DNA of 64,000 nucleotides. Origin: Corynebacterium minutissimum (GTDB taxonomy: Bacteria > Actinomycetota > Actinomycetes > Mycobacteriales > Mycobacteriaceae). The notes under the pieces are model-generated. The model worked only from the letters and a program-made list of their open reading frames with translations, made no database searches and had not been told where the DNA came from. Location of the stretch: the NCBI RefSeq assembly GCF_016889765.1, contig NZ_CP069533.1, positions 1,116,001 through 1,180,000 on the forward strand. The letters are read 5' to 3'. A program made the translations under genes and the position numbers. How positions within the stretch are numbered: the first letter of the stretch is position 1; the number at the start of each line of letters is the position of its first letter. Below, piece after piece: positions 16,725 to 24,688 of this stretch.

Positions 16725-18333
16725 CGATCAAATAAGGCTCCAAAATCATTGGGCGGTTTCAAGTGGTGGATGCATCACTTGAATAGTTCTTGTATCTTCT
16801 CTTCGGGTTTATACCAGTCGAGGACTTTTCTAGGGCGCCCGTTGAGAAGGTCTTGAATGTGTTGGACATCCTTGTCGGTCAGAGTACTAAAGTCGCTTCC
16901 TTTAGGTAGGAAGTCTCTGACTAGCCCGTTGGTGTTTTCGTTGGTAGGGCGCTGCCAAGGCGAGTGCGGATCGCAGAAGTAAACTGCTAGTCCACGTGCG
17001 ATGCTCAGCTTGTCGACTTGGGCTAATTCAACGCCTTGGTCCCAGGTCAGCGTTTTGGTGATGTTGCGTATTTTGCCGGTAAACATCTCGATTAACTTAT
17101 CGACAGTCGTGGCGGAATCATGAACATCCAGTTTGCGGATCATGGTGTAGCGAGTACTGCGTTCTACACAGGTTACGAGTGCAGTGGTTCCTCCTTGGCC
17201 GATGATGAGATCGCCTTCCCAGTGTCCTGGAACAGCGCGGTCTTCAACGCTGGCAGGGCGCTTGCTGATGCGGTAGTCTTCACCAATCCAGCTTCGATTA
17301 CCGCGGGCTGGCAGGCGTGATTGTGGTTTTCGGCCGGTACGCCCAGAACGCAGGGCTTTTTCTACCTTCAATTCCTGGCGCAAAGCGCCTTTGGCTTGGA
17401 TGTAGAGAGCTTGGTAGATGGTTTCATGGCTAATTGACATATCCCCACCTTTACCGAAGCAGCGGGCAAGATAGTTCGAAATCTGCTCAGGCGACCACTT
17501 CGTGTTCAACCCCTCGATGACCAAGGCACGCAACTGCGGGTTGGTATCGAGTTTGCGGGGTTTAGGCCTGGCTAGGCGGTCTACAGCCCGCTTTTGTGCC
17601 ACGAGGGCATCGTAGCCATGCTCAGTCATCCCACGGGCGATTTCCCTGCTAATCGTCGACTGATTACGTCCCAGCTGGGCTGCAATCTCGCGGTGAGTAT
17701 GGCCCTGTTTCAGCAGGTAGGCTATCTCTATTCGGTCATGTCGGATAAGACGCTTTCCGCGTCCTACCTTCGATTCAGATTCAGTGGGATGATCATTGAG
17801 TATCAAACGCCCAGACATGTGATCATGGTGCCACGCTTTGACCGTGTCAGCGCTGCGATCAACCACCTGGCCGGCCTGCTTATAGCTTTTGCCAGCATCA
17901 ACCAGCTTTAGAGCTTGGGCAATGCGATCCCGGTCATGTTGTGCCGTTCCACCGCGATTGCCTCGGACGAGCTCCAACCCGTCCTGAGCAAGGTAGCGAT
18001 AAGCCAGACTTTGAGGAAACCCGACCTCTTCAATTGCGCTGAGCACAGATCGGCCACTCTCAACCAGAGCGACAACTTGTTGATACTGCTTGTCAACCAA
18101 ACTCCGCTGACGCCGAGCACGGTTAAGCCCCTCGCTTTGGCGCCATGCCCTCGCCTGAACCTTCGAGACGCCCAACTCCTTCAGGATCACTGGCACCGGA
18201 CGCGCATCATGCAGATACGCCTCCACAAACCGCTCACGTAGCTTCTCATCACCTGACATCTACACAACCTCCTAGCTGTATAGATGCATTCACCACCTGA
18301 GCCCGCCTTGGGTTTTGGAGCCTTATTTGATCG
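16725..18333. mobile_element. IS30-family insertion sequence, complete
   Basis: About 1.6 kb element. The left end (from 16725) and the reverse complement of the right end (to 18333) share the first 21 bases (CGATCAAATAAGGCTCCAAAA). They stay similar for about 50 bases, up to ATGCATC (left near 16770-16776, right near 18282-18288). It contains a single transposase gene. The outermost bases GATC are palindromic, so they could be part of the inverted repeat or a short target duplication. It sits between the LCP gene and the DUF5926 gene and interrupts neither. Confidence 0.85.
16775..18259 (-). CDS. IS30-family transposase
   Basis: 494 residues, no frameshift. The N-terminal 170 residues contain two helix-turn-helix-like regions unusual for short IS30 transposases (VSKVQARAWRQSEG; GKSYKQAGQVVDRSADTVKAWHHDHMSG). 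The classic IS30 HTH follows (IAYLLKQGHTHREIAAQLGRNQSTISREIARG, about 175-210). The DDE integrase core has Asp in GHWEGDLIIGQGG, Asp in LTWDQGVELA and Glu in PTNENTNGLVRDF. It appears intact and could be active. Confidence 0.95.
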   Translation of the reverse strand: MSGDEKLRERFVEAYLHDARPVPVILKELGVSKVQARAWRQSEGLNRARRQRSLVDKQYQQVVALVESGRSVLSAIEEVGFPQSLAYRYLAQDGLELVRGNRGGTAQHDRDRIAQALKLVDAGKSYKQAGQVVDRSADTVKAWHHDHMSGRLILNDHPTESESKVGRGKRLIRHDRIEIAYLLKQGHTHREIAAQLGRNQSTISREIARGMTEHGYDALVAQKRAVDRLARPKPRKLDTNPQLRALVIEGLNTKWSPEQISNYLARCFGKGGDMSISHETIYQALYIQAKGALRQELKVEKALRSGRTGRKPQSRLPARGNRSWIGEDYRISKRPASVEDRAVPGHWEGDLIIGQGGTTALVTCVERSTRYTMIRKLDVHDSATTVDKLIEMFTGKIRNITKTLTWDQGVELAQVDKLSIARGLAVYFCDPHSPWQRPTNENTNGLVRDFLPKGSDFSTLTDKDVQHIQDLLNGRPRKVLDWYKPEEKIQELFK

Positions 18334-18370
18334 ATCGGTACCTATGCCTCGGAGCGAAGGCACCGAGGTA

Positions 18371-19300
18371 CTAGCGCAGGGTCACCTGACGGGACTTGAT
18401 GTTCTGCAGCTGCTTGCGCTCGTCAGCGTTGAGGTTGGCGTCGTTGGACATCTCTTCCTCCAAAGCCTTGTTCACGCGGGAGAGCTCGGCCTCGTAGGAG
18501 TCGTGCGCCACGTCCGGGTCAAGGTCGAAGACCGGGGCGATGAGACCATGGGTGCGGAAGACACCGGCGAACTTGGTACCTTCACCCAGGTTGAGCTCAC
18601 CGCGTGCGGCGACGCGAGACAGGGCGTTAAGGAAGGCATTTTCGTCATCGCACGGGCGGACCCAGCGGATGTGCGCCTTGCCGCCACCAGCATTAGCCCA
18701 GAAAGCGGTGCCAATGAAGCCCTCAGCATCCTGGCCTACCTGGTAGGACTCGATGACGGAATCGTTGGCGCGCTGCAGAGCCTGTGCCATGTGTGGCGGG
18801 ACCTGTGCGCCCTCCGGCATCCACCAGGAGAAGTCCTGGTAGACGGTGATGTCGAGCTCAGCAGATTCGTCGAGAAGCTCAGAGAGCTCCGGCTGGGAGC
18901 CGTCGGCAGCGGTGGACTCCAGGGTGGAGCCCGGGGCGTTGTTCTTTACCCAGTTGAGAGCAAAGGCCAGGTCGCGGCCCGGGTTGTGGGTATGAGACTG
19001 GACCTGCAGGCCCACGAAGGCATCTCCGCCAGACTCCTCATCGCGGATGAGCGCCGCGGATGCACCCGGCAGCACGGTTACAACGTAGACGTCCTTGTCA
19101 AAGCCCTTAACGGAGAGCTTCGCCGTTGCGGAAGGAACGAATTCCTGCAGGGCAACGAGGCTAGACTCAGCGGCGAGTCCACCAAACGGGCGGGGATCCT
19201 TTTCCAGGGCGGCGCGCTCGGCGGCGCGGGCAGCAAGCTTAGCTTGGCGGCGGGACATGCCCTCCGGCAGCTGTTCGTTCTTCTTTTTCTTCTTGGCCAT
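18371..19300 (-). CDS. DUF5926 family protein
   Basis: 309 residues from the ATG at 19300 (MAKKKKKNEQLPEGMSRRQ), preferred over an ATG three codons upstream. It is a conserved actinobacterial family of unknown function. The N-terminus is very basic (Lys6 run) and the rest acidic, with PRPFGGLAAES and LVALQEFVPSATA near residues 38-60. There is no membrane segment or known catalytic motif. Family members are sometimes mis-labelled as SecA-related. It is the last gene of a minus-strand cluster with the phosphodiesterase and ldh, and its 3' end is 38 bp from the IS30 end. Confidence 0.8.
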   Translation of the reverse strand: MAKKKKKNEQLPEGMSRRQAKLAARAAERAALEKDPRPFGGLAAESSLVALQEFVPSATAKLSVKGFDKDVYVVTVLPGASAALIRDEESGGDAFVGLQVQSHTHNPGRDLAFALNWVKNNAPGSTLESTAADGSQPELSELLDESAELDITVYQDFSWWMPEGAQVPPHMAQALQRANDSVIESYQVGQDAEGFIGTAFWANAGGGKAHIRWVRPCDDENAFLNALSRVAARGELNLGEGTKFAGVFRTHGLIAPVFDLDPDVAHDSYEAELSRVNKALEEEMSNDANLNADERKQLQNIKSRQVTLR

Positions 19301-19321
19301 ACCCAACAACTTACCTGTTGC

Positions 19322-20026
19322 TTACAGCTCAATGGCGTGCAGGGCCACTTCAGGTTCATTCGTCGCGAGAATATCCACCCCGTTGGCCCACGCCCACTTC
19401 ATGTCTTCCGGCTTATCGATGGTCCACATGTACGTCGGCAAGCTATGCGCACCGATGGCATCAGGCTGGATTTTGCCGCGGAGAATCGACATGCCCAAGC
19501 CCGTGGGCTGGGATAACAGGAAATCAGGCCGGTTGACGTGACGCTCCCAATCGCGGCGCAAATAAATGCGATCAATCTGGGGAGCAAGAGCTGTCATGCG
19601 GCGGATGGCGCGGTGGGAAAAGGAAATCATGTGGATACGGGGGTCGTCGATAAGCCCCGCGTAGCGCAGGCGCAGCACCATCTGCTCCTCAAGGATGTCG
19701 CCCTGCCCCGACGGGTGTTTGGTTTCGACGTAGAGGTGGTGGTTCGTGCCGTCGAGCATTTCCAGGAGTTCGTCGAAAAGCAGCATGCGTTGGCCGCCCC
19801 CAATGTTGAGGCGGCGCAGGTCCTCCCACGTCTGGCGGGACACCCGGCCCGAACCGTTCGTGGTGCGGTCCAGGGTGGGATCGTGGTGGACCACCACCTT
19901 GCCATCGCTGCTCAGGCGAATATCGCACTCGATGCCATGGATAGGCAGCTCGAGCGCTTTCTCAAAGGCAAGAGGGGATAGCTCCGGATATTTCCCGGAG
20001 TATCCCCTATGGGCGACAATCTTCAC
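19322..20026 (-). CDS. glycerophosphodiester phosphodiesterase
   Basis: 234 residues from a GTG start. It is of the small cytoplasmic (UgpQ-like) class that cleaves glycerophosphodiesters to glycerol 3-phosphate and an alcohol. The catalytic motif is VAHRGYSGKYPE at the N-terminus, followed by ECDIRLSSDGKVVVHHDPTLDRTTNGSG, supplying the metal-binding Glu/Asp and the second catalytic His. YVETKHPS and the C-terminal ATNEPEVAL are also typical. The GTG overlaps the ldh stop by one base (TAGTG), so translation is coupled to ldh. There is no signal peptide. Confidence 0.93.
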   Translation of the reverse strand: MKIVAHRGYSGKYPELSPLAFEKALELPIHGIECDIRLSSDGKVVVHHDPTLDRTTNGSGRVSRQTWEDLRRLNIGGGQRMLLFDELLEMLDGTNHHLYVETKHPSGQGDILEEQMVLRLRYAGLIDDPRIHMISFSHRAIRRMTALAPQIDRIYLRRDWERHVNRPDFLLSQPTGLGMSILRGKIQPDAIGAHSLPTYMWTIDKPEDMKWAWANGVDILATNEPEVALHAIEL

Positions 20027-20976
20027 TAGCCGAAGATTTCTTCCTTAATCGTGTTCAGCGTGTTGAAGGAGTGGTCGAAGCGCTCCTGCTCGTGCTCATC
20101 CAGCTGCAGCTCGATGACACGGTTGACACCGTTGCGGTCAACGATGGCCGGGGTACCGATGAAGACATCTTCCTTACCACCGTATTCGCCTTGTAGGTAA
20201 GCAGAGACCGGAAGTGCCACGGCCTGATTCTGAATGACTGCGCGGGTAATGCGTGCCAACGCCATACCGATGCCATAAGAGGTAGAGCCCTTGGCGTCGA
20301 TGATGTGGTAGGCGGCGTCGCGAGTGTCTTCGAAGATCTTCTCAATGCGCTCGTTGTAGCCCGGGTCCTTCTCAGAACGGTGGGACAGGGAGACACCTGC
20401 GATGTTGGCGGAGGAGACGACCGGCAGTTCGGAATCGCCATGCTCACCGATGATGTAGGCGTGGACGGAGGTGGGCGCGACGTCATCCATCTCAGAGAGC
20501 ATGTAACGGTAGCGGGCCGAGTCCAAGACGGTACCGGAGCCGATGACTCGGTGGTGCGGGAAGCCGGAGGCCTTCCACACGGCGTAGGTGAGAATATCCA
20601 CCGGGTTGGAGGCAACGAGGAAAATGCCGTCGAAGCCGTTCTTCATAACGTCGCCCACAATGGAGTTCATGATCTTGACGTTCTTGTCCACGAGCTGCAG
20701 ACGGGTCTCACCCGGCTTCTGCGCAGCGCCGGCGCAGATGACGACCATGGCGGCGTCCTTGCAGTCCTCATAGGTGCCCTTGGTCACGCGGGTGCGGGAC
20801 GGGGCCCAGACGACACCATGGTTGAGGTCCATGACGTTGCCTTCGAGCTTCTTCTCGTCGATGTCGATGATGGCCAGGTGATCAACAGTGCCCTGGTTCA
20901 CCAGAGCGTAAGCGTAAGCGACTCCAACATCGCCTGCGCCGATGAGTACTACTTTGTTTCCAACATGATTTCCCAT
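20026..20976 (-). CDS. ldh: L-lactate dehydrogenase
   Basis: 316 residues. NAD-dependent reduction of pyruvate to L-lactate. The Rossmann motif is VLIGAGDVGVAYAYALVNQG (residues 10-29). The active-site loop has GETRLQLVDKN, the catalytic Arg-Asp region DILTYAVWKASGFPHHRVIGSGTVLDSARYR and the catalytic His in IIGEHGDSELPVVSS. Length and motifs fit the allosteric-type bacterial LDH. The start is ATG at 20976. It is followed directly by the phosphodiesterase gene. The divergent spacer upstream holds a perfect palindrome at 21061-21074. Confidence 0.96.
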   Translation of the reverse strand: MGNHVGNKVVLIGAGDVGVAYAYALVNQGTVDHLAIIDIDEKKLEGNVMDLNHGVVWAPSRTRVTKGTYEDCKDAAMVVICAGAAQKPGETRLQLVDKNVKIMNSIVGDVMKNGFDGIFLVASNPVDILTYAVWKASGFPHHRVIGSGTVLDSARYRYMLSEMDDVAPTSVHAYIIGEHGDSELPVVSSANIAGVSLSHRSEKDPGYNERIEKIFEDTRDAAYHIIDAKGSTSYGIGMALARITRAVIQNQAVALPVSAYLQGEYGGKEDVFIGTPAIVDRNGVNRVIELQLDEHEQERFDHSFNTLNTIKEEIFG

Positions 20977-21060
20977 GACTCCTATTCTGCCCCCAATGTC
21001 CGAATTTTGCTCGCTATGCGCCCGACTTCACAGGTTCAATAGTCCGATCTCACATTTCCC

Positions 21061-21074
21061 TGCCCGATCGGGCA
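21061..21074. promoter_or_regulatory. 14-bp palindrome between ldh and the hydrolase gene
   Basis: TGCCCGATCGGGCA is a perfect palindrome in the 140-bp divergent spacer. TTTGACG follows it on the plus strand and could act as a -35 element for the hydrolase gene. It could be an operator, but no regulator is identified. Confidence 0.35.
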
Positions 21075-21116
21075 TCCTTTGACGGCCATCTGCACGGCAG
21101 CGTTAAAGCTGGTTCA

Positions 21117-22958
21117 ATGGCGACCATGCGCACAGTCCTTCGCCGCATCGCTCTCAAGACCACCCAAAATGTTCTTCACGCTGCAATTTTTGGCTTGGAG
21201 TTGGTCAGCGATCTTACCCCGGGCGTGCGCATGACAGGAAGAAAACGTCTTCCCCAAAACATGTGGCCCGGCCTCTTTGGCGCCGAGGTTGCCACCTGGG
21301 CGGCCGTCTCCCCGTCGCTTCTTCCGCGCCCGTGGTGGGTCACGGCGGCCAACGTGGCCATGGGCCAAGGCGCAGGCCACCTCGCCGCAACGACCGCAGC
21401 CTTCGCTACGAAACAAGCACTGCGCCTAGTAGGACGCCGACCCCAAGACCATGTCGGCCCTACTACTCGCCGCTATTCCTACTACCTCCTCGGGCTGGGC
21501 ACCTTCGTGGCAGGACTCCGGTCACTCCGCAACCAGACGGAGCAGGCCCGGTTGGTCAGTAAGCTCAATGACCGCGGGCCCCAAACTGCGGCACTTGGCA
21601 TGCTTGTAGGTACCGCCGGGTATGGTGCGCTCTTGATTCTTGGCGAAGCTACCCAGCTCACCGTCACGCAGCTTTCCCGTCAAGTTCAACGTTGGCTTCC
21701 CCGGTGGATTGCCTGGCCACTGGCGGGCGGCGCGGTGGGCTTTGCCGCTGCCGTCCTCAGTGACCGCATGGTGTGGCGCCGGATGCTGAGCTCAGCCTCT
21801 ATCAACGCGTTGGAGCTCAACAGGCTGGTCTACCCGGGCTCCTCCATGCCGTGGGAGCCGGAGCGTTCCGGAAGCCCGTGGTCCCATGAACCGTGGACAG
21901 CAGTTGGCTCACAGGGCAGGGCTTTTCTTGACCGCGGCCCGCGCGCCAACGACATCCGGGAGGTCATGCACTTCGAGCGAGCCCGCGAGCCAATCCGCAT
22001 CTACATTGGCCTGATTCGCGGCCGCGGCCCACAAGCAGCTGCGCGCCAAGCCGTGGCGGAGATGGATCGCACGGGCGCTTTCCACCGCAACACCATCGTG
22101 GTGCAGCTCCCCTCTGGTTCGGGCTGGATCAACAACTACTCCGTGAGCAGCTATGAGTTCCTCACGCGCGGAAATTGCGCCACGGTGGCGCTGCAGTTCG
22201 ACTATTTGCCCTCGATGTTTTCCTATCTCGTGGACAAGGACCTTTCAACCACCTTTGCCCGCGAGCTCATTACTGCTGTGCGGGAGCGCCTTGAGCTCCT
22301 CCCAGAGGACAATCGCCCCAAGTTCTACCTCAGCGGCGAATCCCTGGGGTGCTATGCCATTGTTGAAAACTACGAGAATCTCGAGGACCTCCTCGCCGAT
22401 TGTGACGGCGCAGTCTTCACCGGACCTCCCCGCATGACCAGCTTCATGCGCCGCCTGCACCGTGAGCGCGGCTCCCTAGAGCGCCTGCCGCTTATCGACG
22501 GCGGCCGCCACCTCCGCTTCGCTGCCGTCCCCGAACACATGGAGCACGACGCGTTCGGCGAGCCCTACGGCCCCTGGGAGCGCCCGCGCGTAGCGGTGGG
22601 CCAGCATGCCTCCGATCCCATCGTCTGGTGGGATAAAACACTCATCTATGCCCGCCCCAATTGGATTCACGAACCTACCCCGAAGACGCTGTATGCCGAT
22701 ACTTTCGAAAACCTCCACTGGCACCCCTTTATTACCTTCTGGCAGGTAGCCCTTGACCAGATCAATTCACTCAACGTGCCCGGCGGTCACGGCCACAACT
22801 ATTTCGAGGAAACCTTCTGGTACTGGGATGCCGTCCTCGGCTCACAAACGCGCGCCCAGCTCACGCCTGAGCTAGCCGAGCGGATGCGCGCTTTTGTCGA
22901 GCGCGACCAGCTCAACAAACCGACTGACTTCCGGACGCAGGTACGCGCGCAGCTCTAG
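21117..22958 (+). CDS. membrane-anchored alpha/beta-hydrolase family protein
   Basis: 613 residues. The N-terminal half (about 45-220) is a membrane domain with several hydrophobic segments and the signature AAVSPSLLPRPWW. The C-terminal half (about 240-610) is an alpha/beta hydrolase-like domain with nucleophile elbow LSGESLGCYAIVE (Ser in GESLG), preceded by VVQLPSGSGWINNYSVSSYEFL. This matches the two-domain family Abhydrolase_9 found in mycolate-producing actinobacteria. The substrate is unknown; a lipid or envelope role is inferred from the lineage only. Convergent with msrA, overlapping it by 4 bp. Confidence 0.85.
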   Translation: MATMRTVLRRIALKTTQNVLHAAIFGLELVSDLTPGVRMTGRKRLPQNMWPGLFGAEVATWAAVSPSLLPRPWWVTAANVAMGQGAGHLAATTAAFATKQALRLVGRRPQDHVGPTTRRYSYYLLGLGTFVAGLRSLRNQTEQARLVSKLNDRGPQTAALGMLVGTAGYGALLILGEATQLTVTQLSRQVQRWLPRWIAWPLAGGAVGFAAAVLSDRMVWRRMLSSASINALELNRLVYPGSSMPWEPERSGSPWSHEPWTAVGSQGRAFLDRGPRANDIREVMHFERAREPIRIYIGLIRGRGPQAAARQAVAEMDRTGAFHRNTIVVQLPSGSGWINNYSVSSYEFLTRGNCATVALQFDYLPSMFSYLVDKDLSTTFARELITAVRERLELLPEDNRPKFYLSGESLGCYAIVENYENLEDLLADCDGAVFTGPPRMTSFMRRLHRERGSLERLPLIDGGRHLRFAAVPEHMEHDAFGEPYGPWERPRVAVGQHASDPIVWWDKTLIYARPNWIHEPTPKTLYADTFENLHWHPFITFWQVALDQINSLNVPGGHGHNYFEETFWYWDAVLGSQTRAQLTPELAERMRAFVERDQLNKPTDFRTQVRAQL

Positions 22959-23605
22959 TCGCACTTCACGCCAGTGCTGTGGTGCGGACAATAACCGTTG
23001 GGTACCTTGTGCAGGTACTGCTGGTGTTCATCTTCCGCCAAGTAGTACTCGCCTGCGTCCGTCTCACGGAGAAGGGTGATTTCAGTCGTGGTGTCACCAA
23101 AGTTGGCTGCGGCAAGCTTGGCGGCATAGGAATCCACCAGCTGTTGAATCTCCTCGCGCTCCTCTTCCGTCTCTGGATAGAAAGCGGAGCGGTACTGGGT
23201 GCCCACGTCGTTGCCTTGGCGGAATCCCTGGGTCGGGTCGTGGGCCTCAAGCGCCTTGACCACGAGGTCACGCAGGCTAATGCGCTCCGGGTCATAGGTG
23301 ATCTGGACAACCTCTGCATGGTTGGTCAGGCCGCGGCAGACTTCGTAATAGGTGGGGTTCGGGGTCGCGCCGCCGGCGTAGCCCACGGAGGTGGACTCCA
23401 CGCCCTCGGTTTCCCAGTACATTTTCTCAGCACCCCAAAAGCATCCGATAGCAATGAGGAGGGACTTCTGACCTTCCTTCCACGGGCCGGTAATCGGCGT
23501 GCCAAGCACGGCATGGGGCTGCGGATTGGTCAGGACAGGCTCTGCTCGCCCGGGGAGTGCGTCGCCCTTCGAAACGAGCGCGGGCTCTGGTTTGTAGAGG
23601 AACAT
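22955..23605 (-). CDS. msrA: peptide methionine sulfoxide reductase A
   Basis: 216 residues. It repairs S-methionine sulfoxide using the catalytic Cys in GCFWG (Cys55), with GYAGG and the conserved LTNHAEVVQITYDP segment downstream. Resolving cysteines are likely in GYCPHHSTGVKCD at the C-terminus. It is divergent from sodA, and both genes belong to the oxidative-stress defence. The start is ATG at 23605 with GGAGAA upstream. Its 3' end overlaps the convergent hydrolase gene by 4 bp. Confidence 0.96.
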   Translation of the reverse strand: MFLYKPEPALVSKGDALPGRAEPVLTNPQPHAVLGTPITGPWKEGQKSLLIAIGCFWGAEKMYWETEGVESTSVGYAGGATPNPTYYEVCRGLTNHAEVVQITYDPERISLRDLVVKALEAHDPTQGFRQGNDVGTQYRSAFYPETEEEREEIQQLVDSYAAKLAAANFGDTTTEITLLRETDAGEYYLAEDEHQQYLHKVPNGYCPHHSTGVKCD

Positions 23606-23701
23606 GCAGGATTCTCCTTTACGTGTCGATGCATCCTCTTATACCCCTCGGCCCTGTGGAGGAGCCACTTTTTGTTCAGGGTGGTCCGCGCCCGGACAAC
23701 G

Positions 23702-23723
23702 CTGCAGGGTGTCCACCCTGCAG
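23702..23723. promoter_or_regulatory. perfect 10+10 bp inverted repeat upstream of sodA
   Basis: Arms CTGCAGGGTG (23702-23711) and CACCCTGCAG (23714-23723) are exact inverted repeats separated by TC. They lie about 70-92 bases before the sodA start and 100 bases before msrA. The 2-base loop and lack of a T-run argue against a terminator and for a dimeric regulator site. Confidence 0.55.
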
Positions 23724-23793
23724 AAAATATTGTGGCCAAATTCTCAATCTGCCCCTACCATGGGCCGCGAACCCAATAGAAAGGATTGTAACA

Positions 23794-24396
23794 ATGGCTG
23801 TTTACGAACTTCCGGAACTCGACTACGCATACGACGCACTGGAGCCGCACATCTCCGCTGAGATCATGGAGCTGCACCACTCCAAGCACCACGCCGGCTA
23901 CGTTGCTGGCGCTAACGCAGCGCTCGAGGCTCTGGAGGAGCAGCGCAACGGCGAGGCTAACGCTGACGCTATCCGCGCGCTGTCCAAGAACCTGGCCTTC
24001 AACCTGGGTGGCCACACCAACCACTCCATCTTCTGGAAGAACCTTTCCCCGAACGGTGGCGGCGAGCCGACTGGCGAGCTGGCTGAGGCTATTAACCGCG
24101 ACTTCGGTTCCTTCGAGAAGTTCAAGGCTCACTTCTCCGCTGTTGCTACCGGCCTGCAGGGCTCCGGTTGGGCAGTTCTGGGCTACGACCACATTGCTGG
24201 CCGCCTGGTTATTGAGCAGCTCTCTGATCAGCAGGGCAACATCTCCGTGAACTTCACCCCGCTACTCATGCTGGATATGTGGGAGCACGCTTTCTACCTC
24301 CAGTACAAGAACGTGAAGGCTGACTACGTTAAGGCTGTGTGGAACGTCTTCAACTGGGAGGACGTTGCTGAGCGTTACGCTGCCGCTACCAAGTAA
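23794..24396 (+). CDS. sodA: superoxide dismutase (Mn/Fe type, probably Mn)
   Basis: 200 residues from the ATG at 23794, which has AGAAAGGA upstream; a longer open frame runs back through the promoter and is not coding. It dismutates superoxide to hydrogen peroxide and oxygen. Metal ligands are visible: His in LHHSKHHAGYV, His in NLGGHTNHSIFW, and Asp and His in LLMLDMWEHAFYLQY. GSGWAVLGYD and the strong use of preferred codons are typical of highly expressed SodA. There is no signal peptide. A strong terminator follows at 24434-24478. Confidence 0.97.
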   Translation: MAVYELPELDYAYDALEPHISAEIMELHHSKHHAGYVAGANAALEALEEQRNGEANADAIRALSKNLAFNLGGHTNHSIFWKNLSPNGGGEPTGELAEAINRDFGSFEKFKAHFSAVATGLQGSGWAVLGYDHIAGRLVIEQLSDQQGNISVNFTPLLMLDMWEHAFYLQYKNVKADYVKAVWNVFNWEDVAERYAAATK

Positions 24397-24433
24397 GCAG
24401 CTCACCGGCTTTAACTAAGGCCAACTAGCACGT

Positions 24434-24490
24434 CACCGCGCCGACACCCTCGGACTTTCTGAGGCTCTCGGCGCGGTGTCGTCGTTTTTC
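24434..24490 (+). terminator. sodA terminator
   Basis: Arms CACCGCGCCGA (24434-24444) and TCGGCGCGGTG (24468-24478) form a perfect stem and are followed by a T-run (24485-24489). An inner CCTC/GAGG pairing extends the hairpin. Confidence 0.85.
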
Positions 24491-24499
24491 TTCGACCAC

Positions 24500-24688
24500 A
24501 CGGCGCACCCCCTCCTGCCCCACCCATCACATCTTTCCCTATAGAGGTTTAGAAATTAATGCCACCTTCGCAATTAGGCTATGGCATAATTCACACCATC
24601 TGCACATGTGGTGACGCATCACTGGCGTGATTTCTAGGAATGTTAGCTCCGATTCGTCGTTGCCCGAAACTCTCTACAGGTGGTTGTT
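24500..24688 (+). promoter_or_regulatory. cstA upstream region
   Basis: Leader of cstA. GTGACGCATCAC (24611-24622) and the overlapping TCACTGGCGTGA (24619-24630) give two interleaved GTGA/TCAC dyads. They recall CRP/GlxR half sites, but the arms are 4 bases apart rather than 6. CACATGTG lies just before. Carbon-source control is plausible and unproven. Confidence 0.35.

Noticed and set aside
16721..18340. Target-site duplication of the IS30 copy
   Set aside because: The bases next to the ends are GATC, which is palindromic and cannot be told apart from part of the inverted repeat.
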